The notes beneath the pieces were generated by a model that had not been told where the DNA came from, did not search any database, and saw nothing but the letters and a program-made list of their open reading frames with translations. A program made the translations under genes and the position numbers. Below, piece by piece: positions 1-6,772 of a stretch of 7,120 nucleotides of DNA. How positions within the stretch are numbered: position 1 is the stretch's first letter; each line of letters opens with the position of its first letter. Source of the DNA: Promethearchaeota archaeon (GTDB taxonomy: Archaea; Asgardarchaeota; Lokiarchaeia; Sigynarchaeales; SOKP01); the NCBI GenBank assembly GCA_004524515.1, contig SDNV01000137.1, positions 1 to 7,120 on the forward strand, given 5' to 3'.

Positions 1-1381
1 CATACCTTCCTGATCGTGGATTTGCAGCTGATATTATAGCGGTTTGCGCTTTTAGGGTCGCTACTATACCTGCTTTGGCAATACTTACTGTTTGTTGTTC
101 CATCGCCTCATGTAGAGCAGATCTGTCTCCAGAATCCATTTTATCAAACTCATCAATTGCCGCCACACCCCCATTAGCTAAAACCACTGCTCCTGCTTCA
201 AGATTCATCTGATTTGTTTCACTATCTTTAATTACTGCCGCTGTCAAACCCACACCCGTTGAACCTTTTCCAGAAACATACAGACCCCTTGGAGATATTT
301 CTATAGCACTTTTGAGAATCTCGGATTTTCCCGTTCCAGGATCTCCTACAAATAGTACGTGGATATCCCCTCTTTTATATCCCCCTCCAGGTCTTGGCTT
401 TCTTGTGCCTGCAAACAAGCTTAAAGCTGCAGCCATTTTAAGAGAATCACGTCCATATATGCCGGGTGATATTGATCTTAAAATTTTTTTTTGAATCAAT
501 GGTTCTTTCGATAATTTTTCAATAGTTTCTTTATCTTCTTTTGAAAGTTCAATGAATTCATCTATTTTATCTTCAGGATCAATGAAATTTACGCTGATAA
601 AGGTTTTAAAGATATTACTATTTAAATTTCTAGGCGACTGAGCCACTACTGATTTGAATATTCCGACTAATTTAACTCGGTCTCCTGGTTTTATCATATC
701 AACTAGATCATGAGTTAAAATTGCTTGGACAGATCTAGGAATTCGCCCAGGTGGTAAATCCTCAGGGATTTCTTGAATCATCACGCTTTGCCAGTCAATA
801 AATTTTGAAATTTTAGAAACGAGGTGAAAATCTGATTGCGCTTTAGCTTTGCATGTCTTATTTGTACAAAATTTTGGCATCCTTAATCTAGAGGTAAATT
901 GGTCTACTGAAATATCAGTACCACATAAGGAACACCTAAAAGTAGCTTCGATTAATTTTGGCCTCACAACTGAACTTCGTACTAAGATGCCTTTAGTAAG
1001 GATTAAATTTTCAATGTTCTTTGCTCTTAATCCTCTTAATGGGACAAATAAGGAGCTTTTTTCGTCTTTTGTCGAAATTCTAACGAAATAATCTTGATCT
1101 GTAATTTTTCCTCCTTGAAATTTTAGAACATTTTTAAATGCATCAACAGCATCTTCTAGGAGATTCTCTGGATCCTTTCTCAATTCTTCAGCAATTTGAG
1201 AATCAAAAGCTAATAAATCCTCAAATAGAATTATGAGAGTGTTGCCACCTTTAGAAGAAATATTATTAATCTTTTCTTGATATTTGTAAAGACCTGGTTT
1301 TTCTTCAAAAAACCTTAAAAAATCTTCAAAATGCTGAACAGAATTTATAGGAGTACTAGGATTACTGGAGGGGAGGGCCAA
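1..1381 (-). CDS. mcm: Replicative DNA helicase MCM, N-terminal 460 residues (3' end beyond window)
   Basis: This is the ATP-driven hexameric helicase that unwinds DNA at the replication fork, working with GINS and a Cdc45/RecJ-like partner. Seen: an N-terminal helical region (about 1-110), then a zinc-binding element with Cys150, Cys153, Cys172 and Cys177 inside an OB-fold domain that ends near residue 270. The AAA+ domain follows, with Walker A GDPGTGKS at 346-353, Walker B IDEFDKMD at 409-416, the MCM-typical HEAMEQQTVSIAKAGI segment, and sensor-1 NPRSGRY at 454-460, where the window ends. The arginine finger (SRFD), sensor 2 and C-terminal winged helix lie outside; the family is usually about 650-700 residues. 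The start is TTG at 1381: an in-frame TGA lies three codons upstream, no ATG precedes the conserved part, and an AAGGTGA ribosome site sits 6 bases before it. No intein interrupts the Walker A site and no frameshift is seen. Identity is very secure. Confidence 0.96.
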   Translation of the reverse strand, partial: MALPSSNPSTPINSVQHFEDFLRFFEEKPGLYKYQEKINNISSKGGNTLIILFEDLLAFDSQIAEELRKDPENLLEDAVDAFKNVLKFQGGKITDQDYFVRISTKDEKSSLFVPLRGLRAKNIENLILTKGILVRSSVVRPKLIEATFRCSLCGTDISVDQFTSRLRMPKFCTNKTCKAKAQSDFHLVSKISKFIDWQSVMIQEIPEDLPPGRIPRSVQAILTHDLVDMIKPGDRVKLVGIFKSVVAQSPRNLNSNIFKTFISVNFIDPEDKIDEFIELSKEDKETIEKLSKEPLIQKKILRSISPGIYGRDSLKMAAALSLFAGTRKPRPGGGYKRGDIHVLFVGDPGTGKSEILKSAIEISPRGLYVSGKGSTGVGLTAAVIKDSETNQMNLEAGAVVLANGGVAAIDEFDKMDSGDRSALHEAMEQQTVSIAKAGIVATLKAQTAIISAANPRSGRY

Positions 1382-1387
1382 CTCAAT

Positions 1388-1394
1388 TCACCTT
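1388..1394 (-). promoter_or_regulatory. Ribosome binding site deciding the TTG start of mcm
   Basis: On the minus strand this reads AAGGTGA, complementary to the archaeal 16S 3' end (AUCACCUCC). It lies 6 bases before TTG at 1381. Because an in-frame stop lies just upstream, this site fixes the unusual TTG start. Confidence 0.7.
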
Positions 1395-1427
1395 AAAGAA
1401 ATAATTATTATTCCAGAATTATTTTTC

Positions 1428-1440
1428 TTCATATATTAAT
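1428..1440 (-). promoter_or_regulatory. Candidate TATA box for mcm
   Basis: The minus strand reads ATTAATATATGAA about 50 bases before the mcm start. With the usual archaeal spacing of about 25 bases to the transcription start, transcripts would begin near 1409. That leaves a leader of roughly 25-30 bases that contains the AAGGTGA site. The gap is AT-rich throughout, so other TATA-like matches exist and the call is tentative. Confidence 0.35.
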
Positions 1441-1470
1441 CCGACATATTAACGATTTAAGCATATTAAT
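1430..1470. repeat. Three direct copies of CATATTAA upstream of mcm
   Basis: On the plus strand, CATATTAA occurs at 1445-1452 and 1462-1469, and a variant with one extra AT (CATATATTAA) at 1430-1439. Starts are 15 and 17 bases apart, about one and a half helical turns. The outermost copy overlaps the candidate mcm TATA box, so the set could be a repressor or activator site. Low sequence complexity makes chance possible. Confidence 0.35.
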
Positions 1471-1474
1471 TGGT

Positions 1475-1516
1475 AAATAAAATAAGTTGGATTATAATTA
1501 TATGAAGGGGGAGAGA
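1475..1516 (-). terminator. Possible termination region after the HEAT gene
   Basis: In the reading direction of the HEAT gene, the first 80 bases after its stop contain a pyrimidine tract TCTCTCCCCCTTC (1504-1516), a 10-base palindrome TATAATTATA (1493-1502) and a T-rich run TTATTTTATTT (1475-1485). Archaeal RNA polymerase can terminate at T-rich tracts, but no strong continuous T run or stable hairpin is present, so read-through into mcm is also possible. Confidence 0.25.
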
Positions 1517-1549
1517 TTAGGTTTAGTAATTTAAGTTTTAGCTTAGTTC

Positions 1550-4500
1550 CTACATCTCCTTTAGTTTGTTATAAGTTTCACAAATTATTGGATCTTGAGA
1601 AACTTCGCATCTAATCTTAAGTAATGAGAGAATTCGTTTCTTTATTTTTTCATCCTCATATCTACCTGTCCTTTCTAAAATCAAGGAGATTGATTGTTGA
1701 GTAAGAAGAGACGTTTCATCGCTTAAATTTTGCAAAAGTCTTGAAAGAATCTTTTTCAATCCTATTTTCTGAATAATTTTTGCCATTGAATTAATTGCGT
1801 TCGCACGTACCTCTTTGTTATTGTCACCAAATAGAGCAACGTAATAAACAAAAATCTCGTCAATGTTATTGCTATAAATGCTTAATAGATTAGCTACTCC
1901 TTCTCTTATTTTCGGATCATCACTATTTAGGTTTTTTACAACTTTTTCAAATGGAATCTGTTCTATGTCTAAACCATCAATTTCAGATAATAAAAGCATT
2001 ACTGATCTCCTTACCCAACTACTTTCATCTTCGAGATATAATATTAAATGTTTTATGATCTCATCTTTTTCATCAATAATTTTTATTATTTTTCCTAAAC
2101 TGTTTATTGCAGCATTTCTAACACCCCAATCTTTATCTTTTAAAGATTTGTTTAATACTGCATCTCTAGCAACTATGGAATTCTTGTAAGCAATATACCC
2201 AAGGATCTTTGTACATACTTCTCTGATAAAAACTTCATCATCATCGAGATTCTCTATAACGAGATTCATTGGAATTAAATCCGGGGCTTGTTTAGAAATT
2301 TCTAAAAAACCTTTCATAAGGTTAATTTTGGGGGAAGTTTCAAATTGATCCAAAATAGCGAATAATTCATTAATTACAGGTTCTATTTTATTTGGATTTT
2401 TAATAGCAATCTTTGAAATGATTTGAGAGCCTTTTATTTTGACTTTTGAAGGATTTTCTTTTCTTAAAAGGCCTATTATTGAAATAAGATCGAGGTCCAG
2501 TTCAAATTGATCAATTAAATTTTCTAAAGAAATAACTGCATTCAAAACGACATCAGGATCGTCTGATTTTAGATTATCATACAAGACAGGTAAAAATTTT
2601 TTTGGATTGTCTTTAGTAAGCTCCATTATCGTTCTTGAAATTATCCCTTTTGAGACAAATCCTGAATCGTTCCGTACCTTTAACAAATTTTCTAGTATTA
2701 AATTAGGATATTTTAAAGATTGGTTGATTAGAATCTCCGATATTTTAGATTTTAGTTGTGAATTATCAAATTTTATTAATATAAGTAAAGTAGTCAATAT
2801 TTTTTCTGGATTATAATCCCATAATTTATTTAGCAAAGAGACGATACTCAAAACAATATTAATGTTCTCGGTATCAATTTTAGAGATAATAAAATCTAAA
2901 TCAAGCTTTTTAGGATTTTCACTGTAATATTTATCAAGAGCCTTAACTGCAGAATCTCTTACGCTTTCATATTTATCATTCAGGGCATTAAAAAGATATG
3001 AGAGCGAAATATGAAGTTTTTCAAATTTTCCAACTCGTGAGATAATGTTAATAATAGAAGATTTAAGGGGCCCAGTGGAATTCATTAACATTGGTAAAAG
3101 ATCCGATATTATTTTATCATCGATTTTATCAATTTCTACCATCCCTAAAGATTCAATTGCTGTTGCTCTAACTTTCAGGTTAGAAGAGTTGATTTTTTCT
3201 AGAATTAATTCTTGAGAGATTTCGATTTGTGATTCAGAAATTAATCTTAAAAATTCCACTTGTACGTTTGAACTTGGATCATTTACTAATTTATACAAAG
3301 TTGCGTTTAATTTAGTTAACAAATCAGGCTTTAAACTGTTTAATTCCTTAATCAATTTAATTCCGATTATTCTAATTCTCCAATCAGAATCTTGAAGTAA
3401 AGTTTGGAAGACTTTTAAAGGAACATTTTGTATAAGGTGAGAATTAGTGGTTAATATTGATTTTGCGAATGGTATTATCTTATCATAATTAGGTGACTCT
3501 AAAGCTTCGACGATCCAATTTAATATAATATCAGGTGCATCTTTTTCTAATTGAACTAAGATATCATAACAAATTCGCTGTGAATTTAGATTATAATCAC
3601 AAATTCCATCTATTAAAGAGTTTTTAAATCTCCAATCATTCAAAAGTGATTTTGATTTTAAAGGTATCCTTTCAAACATTAATCGTATAGTTTCTTCTGC
3701 ATATTTCGATATTATAGGATCTTTATTTTTAATTAATGTAAATAAAGGAATTGGATCAAATCTTTGCCCACTCTCCGTAATTTTGGAGTATTTGATATTG
3801 AATTTGAATTTACTTTTCTGAGAGATTAAAAAATATGAAGTGATAGTGATTAATATGCTTTCTTCAATTATCGCTGCCCATGAAAAACTAGAATAATGGG
3901 GAATGATAGTTTTAGTGAATTCCCAGGAATTAAAAGCGGGAGATAACACACCAATGTTAACTAATAAGAAATTGACTAATACATTAATGCCTATCGCTGC
4001 CATTAAATATGCTGCAAAATAAATATCGATCCCTCGATATTTTATTTTTCTTCCCCAAAAACGTGTAAAATATCCAATTATGCCAAAAAAAAGAGTCACA
4101 TATACAAAATAAGAAGACATTGTAGAAATAGCAAGAGAACCTGTAAAGAAAAAAGCCACAGTTTGAATAAGAGAAATCCAAGCCCACACGAAAACAAATA
4201 ACATCATTCCGAATACTATAAATGGTGTAGGATTGGAAAAAAATTGTGACATTCCTCTCTTTTGATCTTCAAAATTGAGAAAAATAGATCTCTTCATCTC
4301 TGGAATAGAATAATATTGAGCTGAAATTCCAGCAATGTATCCTTTAGTACCATAATAAGTTAAAATTAGTAAGGGGTAGAAAAGCATCCAAGAGATCCAT
4401 AACAAGGAAAAAGGCAACCCTGTTAAAGTTAGGATAATGGGAGGAAGAGCAATAATTAAATAGAGAAAGATCGCCATAAGAGCCGATAAGAGCTTATTTT

Positions 4501-4858
4501 TGAAGATATTAATAAATCGTTGGCTCAAGAAACTATGAAAAGGAGTTAATCCTTCATCAGAACCTTTACTTAAAGCAATAAACAAAAAATCAACAAGGGG
4601 ATAGAATGAGACATAAATTAAACATATGAAGAGAGGTATAGTTAGAATTACTGGGTTCACTGTATTGTCAGTAAATATGAATCCCATGGATATTACAACC
4701 ATAATTCCTGAGCTAAACAAAAACCCATAAATAAGGCATTGTAATCTATCTTTAAAGTTTAATTCTCCTTTTTTTACTAATGCAACTTGTTTATAGATGA
4801 GAAAAAATCCAACTCCAAAAATCAAAAAAAACAAGACAAGAATTATTATCTCTATCAA
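1550..4858 (-). CDS. Large polytopic membrane protein with a cytosolic HEAT-repeat solenoid, function unknown
   Basis: I recognise the architecture but not a named family. Residues 1-346 hold about nine hydrophobic helices (near 2-22, 41-63, 69-96, 122-146, 148-168, 211-234, 247-266, 278-302, 326-346). Basic loops at 22-40, 97-121, 169-205, 266-277 and 347-358 all fall on one side, predicting an outside N-terminus and a cytosolic tail. From about 370 to 1100 the protein is a helical solenoid of about 20 HEAT-like units spaced 31-38 residues. Clear units start near 491 (DWRIR), 559 (NLKVRATAIESLG), 629, 767, 873, 908 (DWGVRNAAINSLGKI), 944, 980 and 1013 (KEVRANAINSMAKI). HEAT solenoids usually bind other proteins. 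No enzymatic motif is seen. The start is TTG at 4858, since an in-frame TAA stands two codons upstream and GTGAT lies 8 bases before it. It lies upstream of mcm on the same strand and divergent from gins23. Confidence 0.93.
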   Translation of the reverse strand: MIEIIILVLFFLIFGVGFFLIYKQVALVKKGELNFKDRLQCLIYGFLFSSGIMVVISMGFIFTDNTVNPVILTIPLFICLIYVSFYPLVDFLFIALSKGSDEGLTPFHSFLSQRFINIFKNKLLSALMAIFLYLIIALPPIILTLTGLPFSLLWISWMLFYPLLILTYYGTKGYIAGISAQYYSIPEMKRSIFLNFEDQKRGMSQFFSNPTPFIVFGMMLFVFVWAWISLIQTVAFFFTGSLAISTMSSYFVYVTLFFGIIGYFTRFWGRKIKYRGIDIYFAAYLMAAIGINVLVNFLLVNIGVLSPAFNSWEFTKTIIPHYSSFSWAAIIEESILITITSYFLISQKSKFKFNIKYSKITESGQRFDPIPLFTLIKNKDPIISKYAEETIRLMFERIPLKSKSLLNDWRFKNSLIDGICDYNLNSQRICYDILVQLEKDAPDIILNWIVEALESPNYDKIIPFAKSILTTNSHLIQNVPLKVFQTLLQDSDWRIRIIGIKLIKELNSLKPDLLTKLNATLYKLVNDPSSNVQVEFLRLISESQIEISQELILEKINSSNLKVRATAIESLGMVEIDKIDDKIISDLLPMLMNSTGPLKSSIINIISRVGKFEKLHISLSYLFNALNDKYESVRDSAVKALDKYYSENPKKLDLDFIISKIDTENINIVLSIVSLLNKLWDYNPEKILTTLLILIKFDNSQLKSKISEILINQSLKYPNLILENLLKVRNDSGFVSKGIISRTIMELTKDNPKKFLPVLYDNLKSDDPDVVLNAVISLENLIDQFELDLDLISIIGLLRKENPSKVKIKGSQIISKIAIKNPNKIEPVINELFAILDQFETSPKINLMKGFLEISKQAPDLIPMNLVIENLDDDEVFIREVCTKILGYIAYKNSIVARDAVLNKSLKDKDWGVRNAAINSLGKIIKIIDEKDEIIKHLILYLEDESSWVRRSVMLLLSEIDGLDIEQIPFEKVVKNLNSDDPKIREGVANLLSIYSNNIDEIFVYYVALFGDNNKEVRANAINSMAKIIQKIGLKKILSRLLQNLSDETSLLTQQSISLILERTGRYEDEKIKKRILSLLKIRCEVSQDPIICETYNKLKEM

Positions 4859-4866
4859 GGGTTAAT

Positions 4867-4871
4867 ATCAC
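4867..4871 (-). promoter_or_regulatory. Ribosome binding site for the TTG start of the HEAT membrane gene
   Basis: The minus strand reads GTGAT, part of the GGAGGTGAT consensus, 8 bases before TTG at 4858. With an in-frame TAA just ahead of the TTG and the next methionine only at residue 53, it supports the TTG start and keeps the first membrane helix intact. Confidence 0.55.
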
Positions 4872-4931
4872 TTTAATATGGATATTAATTATTTTGTAAC
4901 AAGCCTTATTTTCTGGTTAAAAATAATTAAC

Positions 4932-4943
4932 TTATATATAAAA
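4932..4943. promoter_or_regulatory. Symmetric TATA box in the divergent gins23 / HEAT-gene promoter region
   Basis: TTATATATAA at 4932-4941 is a perfect 10-base palindrome in the 117-base divergent gap. For gins23 it lies 34 bases before the ATG, predicting a transcript start near 4962 and a very short leader without a clear ribosome site. Read on the minus strand (TTTTATATATAAG) it would start the HEAT transcript near 4911 with a leader of about 50 bases that includes the GTGAT site. It is the best TATA match in the gap for either direction. A weaker minus-strand AT-rich element lies near 4881-4899. Confidence 0.6.
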
Positions 4944-4975
4944 GAATTTCAGATTATTAAATTTGGTACAAAAAG

Positions 4976-5536
4976 ATGTCAAAGATTGAGATCCCCTTAG
5001 ATGATGCTTTAAATAGAATAAATTTCATATTTAAAAATGAAGAGATCCTAACTGAATGCGTTTTTAATCATAAAGGTGTTTCTTTCTTAGGAGAATCCTT
5101 CGGCCCTTTTGAAAAGGGGAAAAGATATAAGATGAAATATTTTTCGGCGATTCCTTTCATAGAAGAAGATATTTTGATTATTAGTAATGAAGAGAAATGT
5201 GACGATAAAGATATCCAAAGATTCGCGGTAAATGAAGTTAATATCGGCGAAAAGCTTACAAAGCAGGATGATCCCTATTTTTTAGTAAAATTAAAAGAAT
5301 TTCGTTTGATAATCGATAAAGCTGTAAATGAAAAGAAGAAACCTAAAATTGATTTGGATCGTTACAACTCATATACATCAAATTATATTGATAATCGTTT
5401 GGTAAAAATATTAAAACTATCAAAAACGGAAATATCTTTAGAAGATGAGAAAAAATTGACGACCTCTGAAAAAGCATTATATAAAATTATTTCTGATATT
5501 ATTAAAAATTGGAGAAGATTCTTTTTATCTAATTAA
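4976..5536 (+). CDS. gins23: GINS complex subunit 23 (Psf2/Psf3-like replication factor)
   Basis: GINS bridges MCM and the Cdc45/RecJ-like factor and activates the helicase at archaeal forks. The identification rests on reading the protein against remembered Psf2 features. The small N-terminal beta domain carries FLGESFGPFEKGK at 37-49, the counterpart of the Psf2 'GGDLGPFNPG' segment, followed by a Lys/Tyr-rich strand and hydrophobic stretch (51-70) where Psf2 has its 'VPLWLA' helix. A linker leads to DPYFLVKLKEF (99-109), matching Psf2 'SPYYMELTKLL'. Then come the helix with NYIDNRLVKILKL (136-148) and the LTTSE motif (161-165), which corresponds to 'LTLME' and opens the last helix. The length of 186 residues equals that of human Psf2 and fits archaeal GINS23. 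The order beta domain then helical domain is the 23 type, not the 51 type. A TATA box lies 34 bases upstream; the leader is short and lacks a clear ribosome site. The gene is convergent with pyrE. Close to mcm, as in several archaea. Confidence 0.78.
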   Translation: MSKIEIPLDDALNRINFIFKNEEILTECVFNHKGVSFLGESFGPFEKGKRYKMKYFSAIPFIEEDILIISNEEKCDDKDIQRFAVNEVNIGEKLTKQDDPYFLVKLKEFRLIIDKAVNEKKKPKIDLDRYNSYTSNYIDNRLVKILKLSKTEISLEDEKKLTTSEKALYKIISDIIKNWRRFFLSN

Positions 5537-5555
5537 ACACGAATTTAGCTGTGAG

Positions 5556-5563
5556 TTATTTTT
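5556..5563 (+). terminator. Possible T-tract terminator of gins23
   Basis: TTATTTTT begins 20 bases after the gins23 stop, inside the 3' end of the convergent pyrE. T-rich tracts of this kind can release archaeal RNA polymerase. No matching T run follows pyrE on the minus strand, so its transcript may extend into antisense of gins23. Confidence 0.3.
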
Positions 5564-6233
5564 CAAAAAAAATTTGTTTCGTACCATATTTTTTGAAATA
5601 TTCTTCAATTTTTTCCCCAATAATCTTATTAGGTTTTAACTGGGGTAGTATCTCAGCTGCATTGCTCATTGCATAATATTCTATACCATAATCAGCAATA
5701 ACATCATTAACTGTTCTTTTATCATCTCGATATTCATTTCGGTCAGTTAAAACGATAGCAGCGATAACCTTCACGTTAAATTTTTCTAGGTTTTTTATAC
5801 AATCGATCAGAGAACCCCCAGTGGTAGTTGTATCCTCTAAGATTACAACTTTTCCCTTGGGTTTTCCAATAAAAAATTTGTCATTCGGATCTCCATGTTC
5901 TTTAGGTTTGCCTCTTCCCATTGGCAAGATATATTTATACGGCCCGTAATCATTATGAAATTTCGCCCATTTTAATTGTGTTATGATTCCTAGTTTACTT
6001 GCGCCTTCTGGTACTCCATAGAAGCAAGTTAAATCTAGATTTAGATAATTAACGAAAGATAACAAATAATCCGTCAATTTATCCATTAAATATACATCCT
6101 GTGAAAGATTTCTCCAATTAACGTACCAATATGAAAGTCTACCGGACTTTAATTTTAAGGGTTCTTCAAAAAACCCTACGACTTTGTTTTGAATAATAAA
6201 TTGATTGAATTCGTTAGTTAATTTCCATTCCAT
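5556..6233 (-). CDS. pyrE: Orotate phosphoribosyltransferase
   Basis: Converts orotate and PRPP to orotidine 5'-phosphate and pyrophosphate, the fifth step of de novo pyrimidine synthesis, in the cytosol. Seen: LKSGRLSYWYVNWRNL at 27-42, the family's 'LkSGr.SP.Y.dlR' N-terminal signature; YGVPEGA at 72-78; a flexible catalytic loop with Arg107, Lys109, Lys111, His113 (RGKPKEHG), matching the usual RKxxKxHG; and the PRPP-binding motif VVILEDTTTTGGS at 129-141, whose paired acidic residues Glu133 and Asp134 hold the ribose. The length of 225 residues is normal. The ATG at 6233 lies 7 bases after the stop of the upstream gene, so translation is probably coupled; only a weak purine-rich site precedes it. 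It is the last gene of a top6A / 172-residue / pyrE unit. Another PRPP transferase is possible, but the N-terminal signature favours OPRT. Confidence 0.9.
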   Translation of the reverse strand: MEWKLTNEFNQFIIQNKVVGFFEEPLKLKSGRLSYWYVNWRNLSQDVYLMDKLTDYLLSFVNYLNLDLTCFYGVPEGASKLGIITQLKWAKFHNDYGPYKYILPMGRGKPKEHGDPNDKFFIGKPKGKVVILEDTTTTGGSLIDCIKNLEKFNVKVIAAIVLTDRNEYRDDKRTVNDVIADYGIEYYAMSNAAEILPQLKPNKIIGEKIEEYFKKYGTKQIFFEK

Positions 6234-6240
6234 AAATAAT

Positions 6241-6759
6241 CTAATCTCTCAATTGTAAATATTCCTTCCTTGCATTCGCATATTCTTCAGGGCTTATTTT
6301 TCCTTCCAGAAATCCTTGTTCCTTCTCTCTCATAATTTTCCGCTTCTCTGCTAAGACTTTCTTCCTTTCTTCCTTGACAAAAGCATTAAGGATAGAACTC
6401 GAAAGTTTTTTTATTTCGGGTTTATTTTTACTGTCTAATTTCTCGATATATGGCTTTATTGGTTTGACTAAATCTATTTTTTTTTTAGCTAATTCATCAA
6501 TTCTTTCAAGAGCTTGTTCAATTTCTCCAAAATCTTCCCCGTCTAATACTTTGATCATTCCAGGGATAGCAACATCTGTAAGAATCTCATCTAGATATTT
6601 TTCAACATCTTTTTTAACATTAGGATCGTCATATGTATCTAATTTATTGTTTTTAATATATTCTATAAAGATTAATGGTAATTCGATTGGCCATTCTTCC
6701 ATATCTTTTTTATCTATTAATTGTACAACTCCTCCATCTTTTTTGTAAAACATTCGCAT
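6241..6759 (-). CDS. Hypothetical helical protein, HEAT-like segment plus charged C-terminal coiled coil
   Basis: I do not recognise this 172-residue protein. It has no signal peptide or membrane segment, so it should be cytosolic. The N-terminus (1-35) is mixed, with a hydrophobic stretch WPIELPLIFIEYI at 23-35. Residues 47-127 read as amphipathic helices. The pair 77-94 and 96-127, including KPYIEKLDSKNKPEIKKLSSSILNAF at 102-127 in two halves, looks like one or two HEAT/armadillo-type hairpins. Residues 128-150 are strongly basic and acidic and likely form a long helix or coiled coil. The tail EGKISPEEYANARKEYLQL (152-170) resembles the short GKIs.eEYe..k..ll helical motif seen at the ends of many proteins. 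The start is ATG at 6759 because a full GAGGTGA site lies 5 bases before it; the ATG two codons later is less well spaced. It begins 13 bases after top6A and ends 7 bases before pyrE, so it is surely a co-transcribed gene, but its role is unknown. Confidence 0.85.
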   Translation of the reverse strand: MRMFYKKDGGVVQLIDKKDMEEWPIELPLIFIEYIKNNKLDTYDDPNVKKDVEKYLDEILTDVAIPGMIKVLDGEDFGEIEQALERIDELAKKKIDLVKPIKPYIEKLDSKNKPEIKKLSSSILNAFVKEERKKVLAEKRKIMREKEQGFLEGKISPEEYANARKEYLQLRD

Positions 6760-6764
6760 TTATT

Positions 6765-6771
6765 TCACCTC
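6765..6771 (-). promoter_or_regulatory. Strong ribosome binding site of the 172-residue gene
   Basis: The minus strand reads GAGGTGA, seven bases matching the archaeal consensus and the best site in the window. It lies 5 bases before ATG at 6759, in the 13-base gap after the top6A stop codon. It picks the first of two nearby ATG codons. Confidence 0.75.
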
Positions 6772-6772
6772 T

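Noticed and set aside
322..346. Possible intein at the MCM Walker A motif, a known intein site in archaeal MCMs.
   Set aside because: GDPGTGKS is continuous with the normal flanking sequence; nothing is inserted.
849..1091. An 80-codon plus-strand open frame.
   Set aside because: It lies antisense to the zinc element and N-terminal domain of mcm, which is unmistakable on the other strand; there is no ribosome site or family resemblance.
1504..1516. Purine tract GAAGGGGGAGAGA on the plus strand, preceded by a TATAATTATA palindrome, as a possible small gene or RNA start.
   Set aside because: No open frame or folded structure follows on the plus strand; it more likely belongs to the 3' region of the HEAT gene.
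3820..3870. Two adjacent acidic residues (IIEES, Glu332-Glu333) at the start of the last membrane helix of the HEAT protein, recalling the EExxxR motif of CAAX-type membrane proteases.
   Set aside because: The arginine is absent and I see no FxxxH or HxxxN/D motif in other helices, so protease activity is not supported.
3984..4187. A 67-codon minus-strand frame rich in Phe, Tyr and Cys.
   Set aside because: It is an out-of-frame reading of the membrane domain of the HEAT protein.
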